The notes beneath the pieces were generated by a model that ran no database searches, was not told the origin of the DNA, and saw only the letters and a program-made list of their open reading frames with translations. A stretch of 28,565 nucleotides of DNA from Candidatus Desantisbacteria bacterium CG1_02_38_46 (GTDB lineage Bacteria; Desantisbacteria; UBA1551; UBA1559), in assembly GCA_001871015.1 (NCBI GenBank), contig MNUO01000128.1, positions 1 to 28,565 on the forward strand. The letters run 5' to 3'. Positions 17,172 to 25,642 of this stretch are shown in pieces; within the stretch, counting starts at the first letter, position 1; each line of letters starts with the position of its first letter. Both the position numbers and the translations under genes were made by a program.

Positions 17172-17793
17172 GATTCCTCCTTTTCTTTCCCAAAACAACC
17201 ACGAATCCACCCTTTCCGTATCCCCTTTTGTGTTTTTCAACTTTTTTTATATTTTCTGGTAAATCAAAAATAGTTTGAAAAGTGACAATGCTTTTGAAAC
17301 CATTATTTTTCAGTAGATTTATTACTTCTTCAGGAGAGAAAAAATTAGCCACCCTGTAAAATACACTCTTTTTCTTTTGATAAAACTTCCCTAATTTACT
17401 ATTTTTGTCAATAATGCCGATGATTAATTTTCCTTTATCCCTGAGGACTCTTTTTGACTCAGCAATAACCTTTTCTGGATTGTCCACAAAACATAAGGTG
17501 ATGACAATCAAAATAAAATCAAATTCTCCATTCTTAAAAGGCAGGTGTTCCCCTTTACCAACAAATGTTTTTATGTTGCGCCTGAAAGCAAACTTAAGCA
17601 TCTTTTTTGACGGGTCTATGCCAACCTTTATGCCTAAAGGTTCTGCAAACCTTCCTGTGCCAACACCAATCTCTAATCCTTTACCCTTTTGAGGAATGAC
17701 ATATTTCAGAACCTTTAATTCTGATAGATAGGCAAATTTATTTTTTTCATACCAATCGTCGTATCTCTTTGCATAAACATTAAATATATCCAT
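17161..17793 (-). CDS. Class I SAM-dependent methyltransferase
   Basis: The 210-residue protein has the Rossmann methyltransferase motifs: motif I LEIGVGTGRF (40-49), the acidic residue D60 in VGIDPSKKML, and post-motif region GEFDFILIVITLCFVDNPEK. These belong to the UbiE/methyltransferase-11 group. The N-terminal YAKRYDDWYEKNKF is typical of that family. The C-terminus is short and basic. The substrate is unknown. It is cytosolic and translationally coupled to the MBL-fold hydrolase. The Shine-Dalgarno is CAGGAG. Confidence 0.83.
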   Translation of the reverse strand: MDIFNVYAKRYDDWYEKNKFAYLSELKVLKYVIPQKGKGLEIGVGTGRFAEPLGIKVGIDPSKKMLKFAFRRNIKTFVGKGEHLPFKNGEFDFILIVITLCFVDNPEKVIAESKRVLRDKGKLIIGIIDKNSKLGKFYQKKKSVFYRVANFFSPEEVINLLKNNGFKSIVTFQTIFDLPENIKKVEKHKRGYGKGGFVVVLGKKRRNHAD

Positions 17794-17838
17794 TTTATGC
17801 TCCTGTTTTTATTCCAGGAATGACTTCAACCTCACATT

Positions 17839-17922
17839 TTATAGAATTTTTATAAATGAACTTTCTAAACATTTTTTCCTTAAAATTCTATTCGGATATT
17901 TTTTAATTTTTAATGGGTCCAT
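17839..17922 (-). pseudogene. Peptide deformylase N-terminal remnant
   Basis: The 206-bp gap 17794-17999 contains a 27-codon ORF starting MDPLKIKKYPNRILRKKC. This matches the conserved opening of peptide deformylases (xxxLxIxKYPDxxLRKK). The reading then becomes unrelated and stops, and no deformylase active-site motifs (GxGLAAPQ, EGCLS, HExDH) follow. I infer a gene reduced to its first 18 or so codons by deletion. The segment between it and the methyltransferase start shows nothing else I can name. Confidence 0.45.
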
Positions 17923-17999
17923 TTTAAAATTATCTCATCCTGTCGGAATTTCTATAATTTCCATATGTAAAAAAATACCTCTCCTACGACTGTCACAAG

Positions 18000-19586
18000 T
18001 CAAAAGTACATTTTCTCTGCCACCAAATAAGCAAAATCTTTTTCCCTTTCGTTTGGTTTTATATGCTCTATTTTAGTGATTATTTCTTTTGCTTTTGTTC
18101 CAATCTCCAGTGAAAGGAGCAATTCTTTTGCGCCAGCTAAAGCACCATTGCCAATTTTAACTATTTTTTCTGGCACTGGAGGAATAAGTCCGATAGCAAT
18201 AGCATTTTCTGGATTTATGAAGTTCCCAAACCCGCCCGATAAATAAATTCTTTTTACTTTATCAAGCGTTATTCCGTAATATTTTATCAAAAGGTCCTGG
18301 TCGGCCCTTAAACCAGCCTTAGCGGTTATGAGTTGATAAATATCCTGTTGAGTGATGCTTATCTTTTCGTTAATAAAGAATTCTTCTTTTATTTTTGCTT
18401 TTTTATCCATAATTCCATTGCGAAGCATCTCTGCAAGCAAATCAATCAGACCCGAACCACAAATTCCCACCGCTGGTTTGCCACCTATTGTCTGAAAATT
18501 TATTTTCCCGTCACTTATCCAGACATTGCTTATCGCGCCTTCAACAGCACCTACTCCACATTTGGTAGATGCTCCTTCATAAGCACCCCCGGCAGCGCAG
18601 GAAGCGCTCATCATCTTATCTTTATTTCCAATCACAATTTCACCATTTGTACCGATATCAATAACCATAATTACATTTTCGCTTTCGTACATCTCGCAGG
18701 CTAAAATATTTGCTAAGGCATCAGCGCCAGCATGTCCTCCAATCAACGGGGGTCCGTATGCATTGCACTTTGGATTAACTATCAATCCCACATCTACAGC
18801 TTTTTTGCATATGGCTTTGGGATGGGGTGGCTCAAAAGGAATTACTCCTAACGTATCTACAGGTAAACCGAAAAAGAGATTTCGCATAGTAGGGTTACCA
18901 ACTGCAACTATGTCATAAATATATTTTCTAATTTCTCCCTTCTTCTTTTCCATTTGTTCAAGGCTATCATTTATAGATTCTATAATACATTTTTGCAATC
19001 TCTCTAAGCCATCTTTGTTACGCATAGTATAATCTATTCTGGAAATCACATCATTCCCGTAAGCAATTTGAGGATTTTTTCGTGAAGCTGCATCAACTAT
19101 ACGACCGTCTTCAAGGTCAACCAGTTCCATTACCAGGGTAGTTGTACCTATATCAATGGCTAAGCCGAATATTTCTCCTGAATACTTTCCCAGGTCTTCG
19201 CCGGAACAGTGAATTACCCTGTCGTTTTTCCGCCTGACAAAAGGGTCTAAGTGGACTTTTGTCTGCATGGTCTGGGTTAGAATGGAATATTTGCCAAAAT
19301 CTTTTATAAAAACATAGAGGTCAGTATGTGGGTCAACAATTTTTGCCTGACAGGCTAATCTCTCATTTCTATCTAACGAATGTTTCTTTTCCTGTTCTGT
19401 TTTTTCATTAAGACATTCCATACTTCCATCAATTCTGACTATACATTGGCCGCATTTACCCAGACCTCCGCATTCAGAAGCTATTTCAATGTCAGCAGTT
19501 TGGACATAATCAAGAATGCTTTTGCCCTCGGTCATTTCAATTCCGTCTTTTCCTTTTTTATACTGGGGAAAAAATATTTTTGCCAC
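18000..19586 (-). CDS. Ferredoxin-ASKHA (DUF4445/RamA-like) activator
   Basis: The 528-residue protein has an N-terminal plant-type 2Fe-2S domain with cysteines C39, C45, C48 (CGGLGKCGQC) and C79. The rest is an ASKHA-fold ATPase: phosphate motifs LAIDIGTTTLVMEL and MVIDIGTNGEIVIG, then GICGSGLIDLLAEML and LSGGFGNFI. The family contains reductive activators of corrinoid proteins such as RamA, which use ATP to re-reduce cob(II)alamin. It starts at GTG 19586 with AAGGAGA upstream. It ends the run of iron-sulfur ATPase genes, 35 bp after the second MinD. No corrinoid protein or methyltransferase partner of that type is visible in the window, so the client is unknown. Confidence 0.87.
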   Translation of the reverse strand: MAKIFFPQYKKGKDGIEMTEGKSILDYVQTADIEIASECGGLGKCGQCIVRIDGSMECLNEKTEQEKKHSLDRNERLACQAKIVDPHTDLYVFIKDFGKYSILTQTMQTKVHLDPFVRRKNDRVIHCSGEDLGKYSGEIFGLAIDIGTTTLVMELVDLEDGRIVDAASRKNPQIAYGNDVISRIDYTMRNKDGLERLQKCIIESINDSLEQMEKKKGEIRKYIYDIVAVGNPTMRNLFFGLPVDTLGVIPFEPPHPKAICKKAVDVGLIVNPKCNAYGPPLIGGHAGADALANILACEMYESENVIMVIDIGTNGEIVIGNKDKMMSASCAAGGAYEGASTKCGVGAVEGAISNVWISDGKINFQTIGGKPAVGICGSGLIDLLAEMLRNGIMDKKAKIKEEFFINEKISITQQDIYQLITAKAGLRADQDLLIKYYGITLDKVKRIYLSGGFGNFINPENAIAIGLIPPVPEKIVKIGNGALAGAKELLLSLEIGTKAKEIITKIEHIKPNEREKDFAYLVAEKMYF

Positions 19587-19621
19587 TTTATCTCCTTGCT
19601 TCTAATATCTTTTCTTTAAGA

Positions 19622-20491
19622 CTATTTGAGTTCATTCTGCAGAACCTCCCAGACACTTTTAATCTGCTGTGTAATTTCTCCATCTGAACACTCTACGACA
19701 ATTTTCCTGTTTACTATTGCTTTAGTTACTCTAACATCGTACATAATTTTACCTGCTAAATCAATTCCATTTTTTTGACAATAATCCTCTATTTTCTCAG
19801 TCATTTCAGTATTCAGGTCATATTTGTTTATAACTACAAAAGTTCTTATTTTGAAATGCCCTGCCAACTCTATTACCCTTACCATATCGTGGACACCAGA
19901 AAGAGTCGGTTCAGTTACTACTAAAACAGCATCTGTTCCAGTGATTGAAGAGATAACCGGACAACCTATCCCTGGTGGACCATCAATGATAATCATCTCG
20001 CGGTTTTCTTTTTCTGCTATTAATTTTGCACTTTGCCTTACTATGGTGACGAGTTTTCCTGAATTTTCGGAAGCTACACCAAGTTTTGCATGAACAAATG
20101 GCCCATATTTAGTGTCTGATATAAACCATTCTCCTGAAAGATTTTCCTCCATCCTGATTGCACCTTCAGGACAAACATAAAAGCAAACTGCACAACCCTC
20201 ACAGGAAATCGGGTCAATTATAACTCCTTTTCCATTTTTCCTTATGGCATTAAATCTGCATACTTCAATACATTTGGCGCACTGGCTGCATTTATCCATG
20301 TTGACTACTGCGGTCTTTCCACCGCTAAAATTATGCCTCTCTTTTACTTCTGGGTGAAGAAGGATATACAAGTCCGCAGCGTCCACATCGCAGTCTGCAA
20401 TGACTGCATTTTTTGTCATAGCAGCAAATGACGCTGTTAACACGGTTTTTCCAGTTCCACCTTTTCCGCTGATTACAACCATTTGTTTCAC
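19622..20491 (-). CDS. MinD-family ATPase with inserted ferredoxin domain (copy 2)
   Basis: The 289-residue protein is a deviant Walker A ATPase (GKGGTGKT, 9-16), with switch DCDVDAADLYILLHP. It carries an inserted pair of 4Fe-4S motifs: C68/C71/C74/C78 and C97/C100/C103/C107. A Walker B-like IIIDGPPGIGCP follows. These COG1149-type proteins occur in tandem pairs in anaerobes and are partners of the orange protein/NifX-like proteins. It starts at GTG 20491 (an in-frame ATG lies three codons later), one base after the stop of the first copy, so it is coupled. It probably forms a heterodimer with copy 1. Confidence 0.9.
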   Translation of the reverse strand: MKQMVVISGKGGTGKTVLTASFAAMTKNAVIADCDVDAADLYILLHPEVKERHNFSGGKTAVVNMDKCSQCAKCIEVCRFNAIRKNGKGVIIDPISCEGCAVCFYVCPEGAIRMEENLSGEWFISDTKYGPFVHAKLGVASENSGKLVTIVRQSAKLIAEKENREMIIIDGPPGIGCPVISSITGTDAVLVVTEPTLSGVHDMVRVIELAGHFKIRTFVVINKYDLNTEMTEKIEDYCQKNGIDLAGKIMYDVRVTKAIVNRKIVVECSDGEITQQIKSVWEVLQNELK

Positions 20492-20492
20492 T

Positions 20493-21347
20493 TTATTTTT
20501 CCTTCGCTTTCTGTTGGCGCAAATTTTCTATCAACTTAAACATATCAAGAAACTTTGTAGTATATTCTTTCTTTTCCTGAACCATCGGTATGCCCCGTGA
20601 ATACAAAGATGCAATTTCCATATCAAATGGTATAAGCATCAATATCGGAATTTCATTCTCTTTGCAGTATAAATCTACTTTATCGTCACCAATATCAAAG
20701 CGATTTATAATCACCCCAAATGGAATTTCTAATTTTTTTACTACCTCAACTGCCAGAATCAAATCATTGAGGCCAAATGGAGTAGACTCGGTGACTAAAA
20801 TACAAAAATCACTATTCTTGATTGATTCTATAACAGGGCAGGAAGTTCCTGGAGGAGCGTCAATGATGGCAATCTTACCATTGGCGATACTTTTCTTAAC
20901 TGTCCTGATAAGTGGAGGGGACATTGCTTCGCCTACATTAAGTTTTCCATTGATAAACTCAATTGGTCCAACCTTGCCGATTTGTATTATTCCTATTTCT
21001 TTGTCTACTTCTCTAATTGCTTTCTCTGGACAGAGTAAACTGCATCCTCCGCATCCATGGCAGAGTTCAGGGAAGATTAAAACCTTGTTTTTTATTACAG
21101 CAATTGCATTAAAGGCACAAATCTCCTGGCATTTACCACAATGGGTACATTTTTCCTCATTGACTTCAGGGACGGGAATGCCTACAGATTTTCTTTGCTC
21201 AATCTGTGGCTTCAAAAATATATGGGCGTTTGGTTCTTCCACATCGCAATCTAAAAACTGGACAGTGCGGTCCATAGAAAGAGCCAAATTTGTAGCAACC
21301 GTAGTTTTTCCTGTCCCACCTTTCCCGCTTGCGACTGATATTATCAT
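20493..21347 (-). CDS. MinD-family ATPase with inserted ferredoxin domain (copy 1)
   Basis: The 284-residue paralogue of the following gene has Walker A GKGGTGKTT (9-17), DCDVEEPNAHIFLKP, and two 4Fe-4S motifs with C67/C70/C73/C77 and C96/C99/C102/C106. IIDAPPGTSCPVI is the Walker B region. The tandem pair probably works as an ATP- and redox-driven scaffold or carrier for metal-cluster or cell-positioning functions. That fits what is reported for the ORP complex of Desulfovibrio. It follows the radical SAM gene by 59 bp. Confidence 0.9.
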   Translation of the reverse strand: MIISVASGKGGTGKTTVATNLALSMDRTVQFLDCDVEEPNAHIFLKPQIEQRKSVGIPVPEVNEEKCTHCGKCQEICAFNAIAVIKNKVLIFPELCHGCGGCSLLCPEKAIREVDKEIGIIQIGKVGPIEFINGKLNVGEAMSPPLIRTVKKSIANGKIAIIDAPPGTSCPVIESIKNSDFCILVTESTPFGLNDLILAVEVVKKLEIPFGVIINRFDIGDDKVDLYCKENEIPILMLIPFDMEIASLYSRGIPMVQEKKEYTTKFLDMFKLIENLRQQKAKEK

Positions 21348-21406
21348 AATTCCCTTATTATTTTCGTTCTGCTACGATTTCCTGGTAATAAAAATCCAGT
21401 GGTATT

Positions 21407-22819
21407 TTAATCAACTACTTCACCTGTTCTCTTTTTTCTTGTCTCTTCCCTCATAAACGCCCACAGTCCTTTTTCAACATCCTCTTCCCACACTTTTTTG
21501 TAAAGTGCTCTTACCTCACTTGCATATTTATCAAGTTCCCCCATTATTTTTTTATCTTCAACAAGAGCTTTTATACCTTCGTGTGTTGGATATGCCTTTG
21601 TTTTTTCAACAGCATCTCTTAAAACCCATGGGTTGTCAATTATAGTGCAGGGAAGGTATAGATTCTCATCGTATGGCTGGAGATTCTTGATATATTTAAA
21701 AAAATTAGACTTAACAGCGTCTTTTATAGTAGAAGTTTTTATATTGTGTGATGCATAATGTATGAATATGCATGGCTCTATATCGCCCCTTGAATTTATG
21801 TGGATAAATTGCCTTCCTGCAATACATCCCCTGACAAACGGAGCGTCGTTCCAGAAGTCTATAATGAAAAGTGGTTTATTGTCTCTGATGTAATCTCTCC
21901 TTAATTTCAAATACAACCTTTGTTGTGGAGTAGGCATAAATTCTGTCGTCGGATTTTTTCCTACCGGCATACACAGGAAATACCAGCCAATAAAGGCACC
22001 TTTTTGCACCATCAGGTCAATAAATTCATCGCTTACGATGGTTTCGACATTATGCTTTGTAGCATAGCAGGAATAACCGAACAATATCCCTGCTTCTCTT
22101 ACCTTGTCCATTGCAGTCATTACTTTTTCATAAACACCTGGAGCGCGTCTCTCATCAGTATCTTTTTTAAATCCTTCAAGACTGAACATAAGAGCAGCAT
22201 TCCCAAATTTTGCTAATTTCTTTATTGCTTCATCAGTCAACAATGTCCCGTTTGTGTAAATCTGGAAATAGCAGTCTTTATGCTTTTCAAGCATTTCAAA
22301 TAGATGCGGATATATAAAGGGTTCTCCGCCAAGGATAGTAAAGAACGAACAGCCGATTTCTTTACCTTCCTTAATTATTTTGTCTATTATTTCCGGACTC
22401 AAGCCCTCTTCTTTCTCATATTCTGCAGCATAGCATCCCTGGCAGCGAAGATTGCATTTCATGGAGGGGCTTATTAGAATTGTTGTGGGTGGCTGGAATC
22501 CTTCTTTCCTCCTGAAATTTTCTCTTATTCCATTATTTATAAGAAGATGGTTAGTTACAAGATTAACAGCGAATTTATCCCTGCAATTCGGATGCAGTTT
22601 TCCCAGGACCTTCTTGGAATAAATCAGACTGGGGTGGTCATTTTGAAACATCTCTCCAACTATCCTTGCTTTTGCCTTATCTTCTGGAAGAGCAGCAATT
22701 TTCTCCGCCATTCTTGCAAGACCTACAAGATTTTCCTTTGAAGCATTTGGCAACTTCTTCACTATCTCCTTGACCGTCTGTCTCTTTACAAAATTCCCGA
22801 TAAAATCTCCAAATCCCAT
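21407..22819 (-). CDS. Radical SAM protein with SPASM-like C-terminus
   Basis: The 470-residue protein has an N-terminal helical region of about 115 residues and a radical SAM core with CNLRCQGC (CxxxCxxC). Typical following motifs are ILGGEPFIYPHL and QIYTNGTLL. After the core, CIAGRQFIHINSRGDIEPC, then CTIIDNPWVLRDAV, look like auxiliary-cluster (SPASM/twitch-type) cysteines. Proteins of this build modify peptides or small metabolites; I cannot name the substrate. Shine-Dalgarno GAGGAGG lies between the mrp tail and the ATG at 22819. The gene sits inside the MinD/Mrp/NifX series and is now downstream of the insertion sequence, whose promoter could influence it. Confidence 0.85.
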   Translation of the reverse strand: MGFGDFIGNFVKRQTVKEIVKKLPNASKENLVGLARMAEKIAALPEDKAKARIVGEMFQNDHPSLIYSKKVLGKLHPNCRDKFAVNLVTNHLLINNGIRENFRRKEGFQPPTTILISPSMKCNLRCQGCYAAEYEKEEGLSPEIIDKIIKEGKEIGCSFFTILGGEPFIYPHLFEMLEKHKDCYFQIYTNGTLLTDEAIKKLAKFGNAALMFSLEGFKKDTDERRAPGVYEKVMTAMDKVREAGILFGYSCYATKHNVETIVSDEFIDLMVQKGAFIGWYFLCMPVGKNPTTEFMPTPQQRLYLKLRRDYIRDNKPLFIIDFWNDAPFVRGCIAGRQFIHINSRGDIEPCIFIHYASHNIKTSTIKDAVKSNFFKYIKNLQPYDENLYLPCTIIDNPWVLRDAVEKTKAYPTHEGIKALVEDKKIMGELDKYASEVRALYKKVWEEDVEKGLWAFMREETRKKRTGEVVD

Positions 22820-22828
22820 TTTCCCTCC

Positions 22829-22945
22829 TCATGACTTTCTGATTTTTCCATCAATCGAACTACAAATTCTGTCCAGAATCTTTGCTGCTTCAGAATCAGG
22901 ATAGGTTTCTATAAAAGATTTTCCATTATCAGTTGTTTCTACTAT
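22829..22945 (-). pseudogene. Displaced 3' end of mrp
   Basis: This segment encodes IVETTDNGKSFIETYPDSEA, then AKILDRICSSIDGKIRKS and stop, the canonical C-terminal helix region of Mrp/NBP35 ATPases. It begins with the second copy of the 4-bp target duplication and abuts the left end of the insertion sequence. Joined to the 5' part at 24926-25643, minus one CTAT copy, the frame is restored: ...FDPHI then VETTD... A small ORF can open inside the element (ATG 22987, 52 residues), but its first 14 or so residues are element-encoded and it has no reason to be a real gene. Confidence 0.88.
22942..22945. repeat. Target-site duplication, left copy (CTAT)
   Basis: CTAT lies directly outside the left terminal repeat. 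The same four bases lie directly outside the right one (24926-24929). Removing one copy with the element restores the mrp frame. Confidence 0.85.
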
Positions 22946-22964
22946 CCGATGTTTGTCATGAAAC
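22946..22964 (+). repeat. Left terminal inverted repeat
   Basis: CCGATGTTTGTCATGAAAC; its exact reverse complement is at 24907-24925, giving a perfect 19-bp pair that bounds the transposase gene. Confidence 0.9.
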
Positions 22965-23009
22965 AACCGTTTATCGACGGGAGCCATTTTATTTTTGTCA
23001 CCACATTGC

Positions 23010-24752
23010 CTAATTTACCCTATTATTTCCTGTATATGAACCTACCTGTGATGGCAGAAGATATCTATTATCTAATCCCACCGCCGCATTAAGAACACTT
23101 CTTGCATATCGCTTATTTATTCCCATTACTATTTGATGAGTCTCTCCTTTTAATCTTAGGTTTGCTATGGTTATTTGTTTAAGAGCATTAATCGCTTCCT
23201 CTACAGTAAGATAGACATTATTTCTTTTCAGTGCCTTACGTAGAGCAGTGTCCAGAAGATAGCCCAGTGCCCGGACAAATGTATGTGCTTTTACTCGATT
23301 GGGAGTCTGATGCCAGATTGGCCGGCCCTCCAAAACATCTTTAAATTCCCGAAATGCTCCCTCTACATCTGATAGTTGTTTATAGGCCTTCACTGCCTCT
23401 ACCGGCTTTATTGTTTCCTCATTACTTTTAAGTAGGTAAGTACCTTCAATCAGTTTTTCCTTTTTCATCTTTTCGGGATCTTCCCAGTAATCAAACTTCT
23501 CTTCCTTTGTTATTCTCCAGCTGAAATATCGATATCCTTTAACTTTGTTCAAAATACTGGAGGCACTGTATCCTATTTTTTCTGGTGTCTTTATTTTTCC
23601 TTTCTCGGCTCTTTTTTTAAGTGCCTCAAGATCTTCCCTGGTAGTTTTCATATTGGTTATTCTTATTGCCTGCTCATATTGCTTTCTTTCCTCACTTCTG
23701 GCAACAAAATACCTTGGACCTTTTTTAATTTCTATTTCCTGCACTTCTGTTTGATTTCCGCAGTCTTGCCATCCAGTCTCTTTTACTTCTTTTAGTACCT
23801 TTTCTACTTCTTTACTACGGCGCCGCTTCATTACTACCAGATATTTGTATTCATTATCGGTGATATATTTTAGATTTTCCTCACTGACAAATCCGCTATC
23901 GCTAACAAACACAAGCCTTTCAATTTCAAATCTCTGTTTCAGGTCATCTATTATTCCATAGAGGGTAGTTTTCTCACTGGTATTTCCAGAAAAAACATGA
24001 TGGGCAACAGGCCATCCACTTGCCATTACTACTCCCAATAGTATCTGCTTATTTCTGTTCTTTCCATCTTTTGATTTTCCGAATTCAGCAAATCCTTCAG
24101 GACCCTCTCCTTCAAAATACAGGCTGGTGATATCATAGAAAACAATATCTACCTTTAGCCCGAATAAATCTCTTAATCGCAGGTAAATATCCTTCTCTAT
24201 TTTTTCCTTTGCCAGCAAGAGTCTATCCAGAGTTCGATACCACACATCCAGCTGCCTCCATTCCACCCTTACACGTCTTTCTTTAGTTACATTATTTTTC
24301 CATTGGGGAAGAAAACGCTTTCCCTGGCGGTCACAGACAAAGCTATTATCCAGCCACCAGCTCAGGCCATGCTCACTGGAAGGATTTACAAAACTACTTG
24401 CTACCAATACAAAAGCCGTTTCCTCTATTTCTATTATATCCCTCTTTTTTCTGCAATTCCTTCTGATTATTTCTCCCAATCCCAGATCATTCCATAACTT
24501 CCTTGCTACCAGAACTGTACCCCATGTTGGTGATTCTTCTCCTTTAATCTCTCCGGGCTTTACAAATTTTTGCAGGCAGTGTTCACGAAGACCATCAACC
24601 AGTTTATCTATCTTACCTGGAAGGGAATCTACCGTACCAAGGTTTGCAATTACTCTCTGATGCCTCTTTCCTTTCTCTCGGTAATTTTCTACAATGCGCA
24701 CATATTCATAGACCTTATTGCCTACTTTAAACCGTGTGATTCTCTTAAACAC
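23010..24752 (-). CDS. IS1634-family DDE transposase
   Basis: The 580-residue transposase has D207 in FYDITSLYFEGEG, D285 in SDSGFVSEEN, and E464 inside a YREK-type motif, here Y-x2-L-x3-E-x6-K in YKQLSDVEGAFREFK. The N-terminal YVRIVENYREKGKRHQRVI is typical of this family. It starts at GTG 24752, with GGAGG 6 nt upstream. No frameshift or stop interrupts it, so it should be active. It makes no sense as part of the surrounding operon and defines the mobile element. Confidence 0.95.
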   Translation of the reverse strand: MFKRITRFKVGNKVYEYVRIVENYREKGKRHQRVIANLGTVDSLPGKIDKLVDGLREHCLQKFVKPGEIKGEESPTWGTVLVARKLWNDLGLGEIIRRNCRKKRDIIEIEETAFVLVASSFVNPSSEHGLSWWLDNSFVCDRQGKRFLPQWKNNVTKERRVRVEWRQLDVWYRTLDRLLLAKEKIEKDIYLRLRDLFGLKVDIVFYDITSLYFEGEGPEGFAEFGKSKDGKNRNKQILLGVVMASGWPVAHHVFSGNTSEKTTLYGIIDDLKQRFEIERLVFVSDSGFVSEENLKYITDNEYKYLVVMKRRRSKEVEKVLKEVKETGWQDCGNQTEVQEIEIKKGPRYFVARSEERKQYEQAIRITNMKTTREDLEALKKRAEKGKIKTPEKIGYSASSILNKVKGYRYFSWRITKEEKFDYWEDPEKMKKEKLIEGTYLLKSNEETIKPVEAVKAYKQLSDVEGAFREFKDVLEGRPIWHQTPNRVKAHTFVRALGYLLDTALRKALKRNNVYLTVEEAINALKQITIANLRLKGETHQIVMGINKRYARSVLNAAVGLDNRYLLPSQVGSYTGNNRVN

Positions 24753-24778
24753 TTGACACCTCCATCTTTTTGCATATT

Positions 24779-24807
24779 ATTATAGCATATTTCGAGAGAA
24801 ATGTCAA
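24779..24807 (-). promoter_or_regulatory. Consensus sigma-70 promoter of the transposase
   Basis: On the minus strand TTGACA (24802-24807) and TATAAT (24779-24784) are separated by exactly 17 bp, a perfect match to the housekeeping consensus. It lies inside the element, 27 bp before the transposase start codon, and points at the transposase and at the interrupted operon beyond. It may restore transcription of the radical SAM and MinD genes downstream of the insertion. Confidence 0.85.
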
Positions 24808-24906
24808 GTAAAAAATGCAACTAACTTAAATTATTTGACACCACGACAATCAACTTTCCAGAAAGTTTATAGAGGATAACTGCCTAAAAAATGGCCAAAA
24901 ACGCCC

Positions 24907-24925
24907 GTTTCATGACAAACATCGG
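24907..24925 (-). repeat. Right terminal inverted repeat
   Basis: On the minus strand this reads CCGATGTTTGTCATGAAAC, identical to the left end at 22946-22964. It also encodes the first foreign residues (ADVCHET) of the truncated Mrp. Confidence 0.9.
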
Positions 24926-24929
24926 CTAT
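24926..24929. repeat. Target-site duplication, right copy (CTAT)
   Basis: CTAT abuts the right terminal repeat and pairs with the left copy at 22942-22945. Confidence 0.85.
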
Positions 24930-25642
24930 ATGAGGGTCAAATGGAATTCGCCCCAAAAATGGGACATTCAATTCTTTGGCTGCTTTTTCTCCACCGCCAG
25001 ATTTGAATATATCAATTTTGGTGCCACAATGCGGGCAAATTAAACCGCTCATATTTTCTAATATACCGAGAATAGGTGTAGAAAGTTGACGAAGAAAACT
25101 GACACATTTTCTTGAATCTAACAAAGCAACGTCCTGGGGCGTAGTTACTATAATCGCTCCGGTTAAATCACTAATCATCTGGCATATAGATAAAGGTTCA
25201 TCTCCTGTGCCAGGTGGAGAATCAACAATTAAATAATCTCGTTTTCCCCAATCCGCTTCTGCTAAGAACTGTCTCAATACATTCATTTTTAAAGGTCCTC
25301 GCCAGATTACCGCAGTATCTACGCTTTCAAGGAAAGAAGCCATGGAGATTGCACCCAGATTCGGGTTGACCGGGTAAGGAGAAATGCCATTTTGTCCCGC
25401 AGACAGTATTTTACCTTCAAAACCAAGCATTTTTGCTATTGAAGGTCCATGCATATCAGCATCCAATAAGCCGACATTCGCTCCTTTTCGGCTCAAACAG
25501 ACAGCAATGTTTACTGCTACAAAACTTTTACCAACTCCACCTTTATTACTGAGAACTAAAATCTTGGCATTGATTTGTGCCATATTTCTAACTAATAGTG
25601 TTTCCAAGCGTTTCAATTCATTTTCTTTATTATCTTTACTCA

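Larger units (their letters stand above)
22946..24925 (-). mobile_element. IS1634-family (IS4 superfamily) insertion sequence, 1980 bp
   Basis: The complete element is bounded by perfect 19-bp terminal inverted repeats and flanked by a 4-bp duplication CTAT. It contains one intact 580-residue DDE transposase and a consensus promoter for it. The element is inserted in the last part of mrp, in the same orientation as the interrupted gene. Perfect ends, an intact transposase and a clean target duplication point to a recent insertion. The family call comes from the transposase. A 4-bp duplication is slightly shorter than I would expect for this family. Confidence 0.92.

Noticed and set aside
17172-17240. 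Longer N-terminus of the MBL-fold protein from 17240
   Set aside because: It would be read inside the methyltransferase gene; the strong Shine-Dalgarno before 17171 fixes the shorter start.
22829-22987. A 52-residue ORF starting at ATG 22987 as an independent gene
   Set aside because: Its first 14 or so residues are encoded by the IS end and the rest is the C-terminus of Mrp.
22995-24849. Alternative IS ends with TTGTC and TAATTTA at matching spacing (22995-23017 and 24827-24849)
   Set aside because: Only 13 of 23 positions match and there is no flanking duplication. The 19-bp repeats further out with CTAT duplication and restored mrp frame are decisive.
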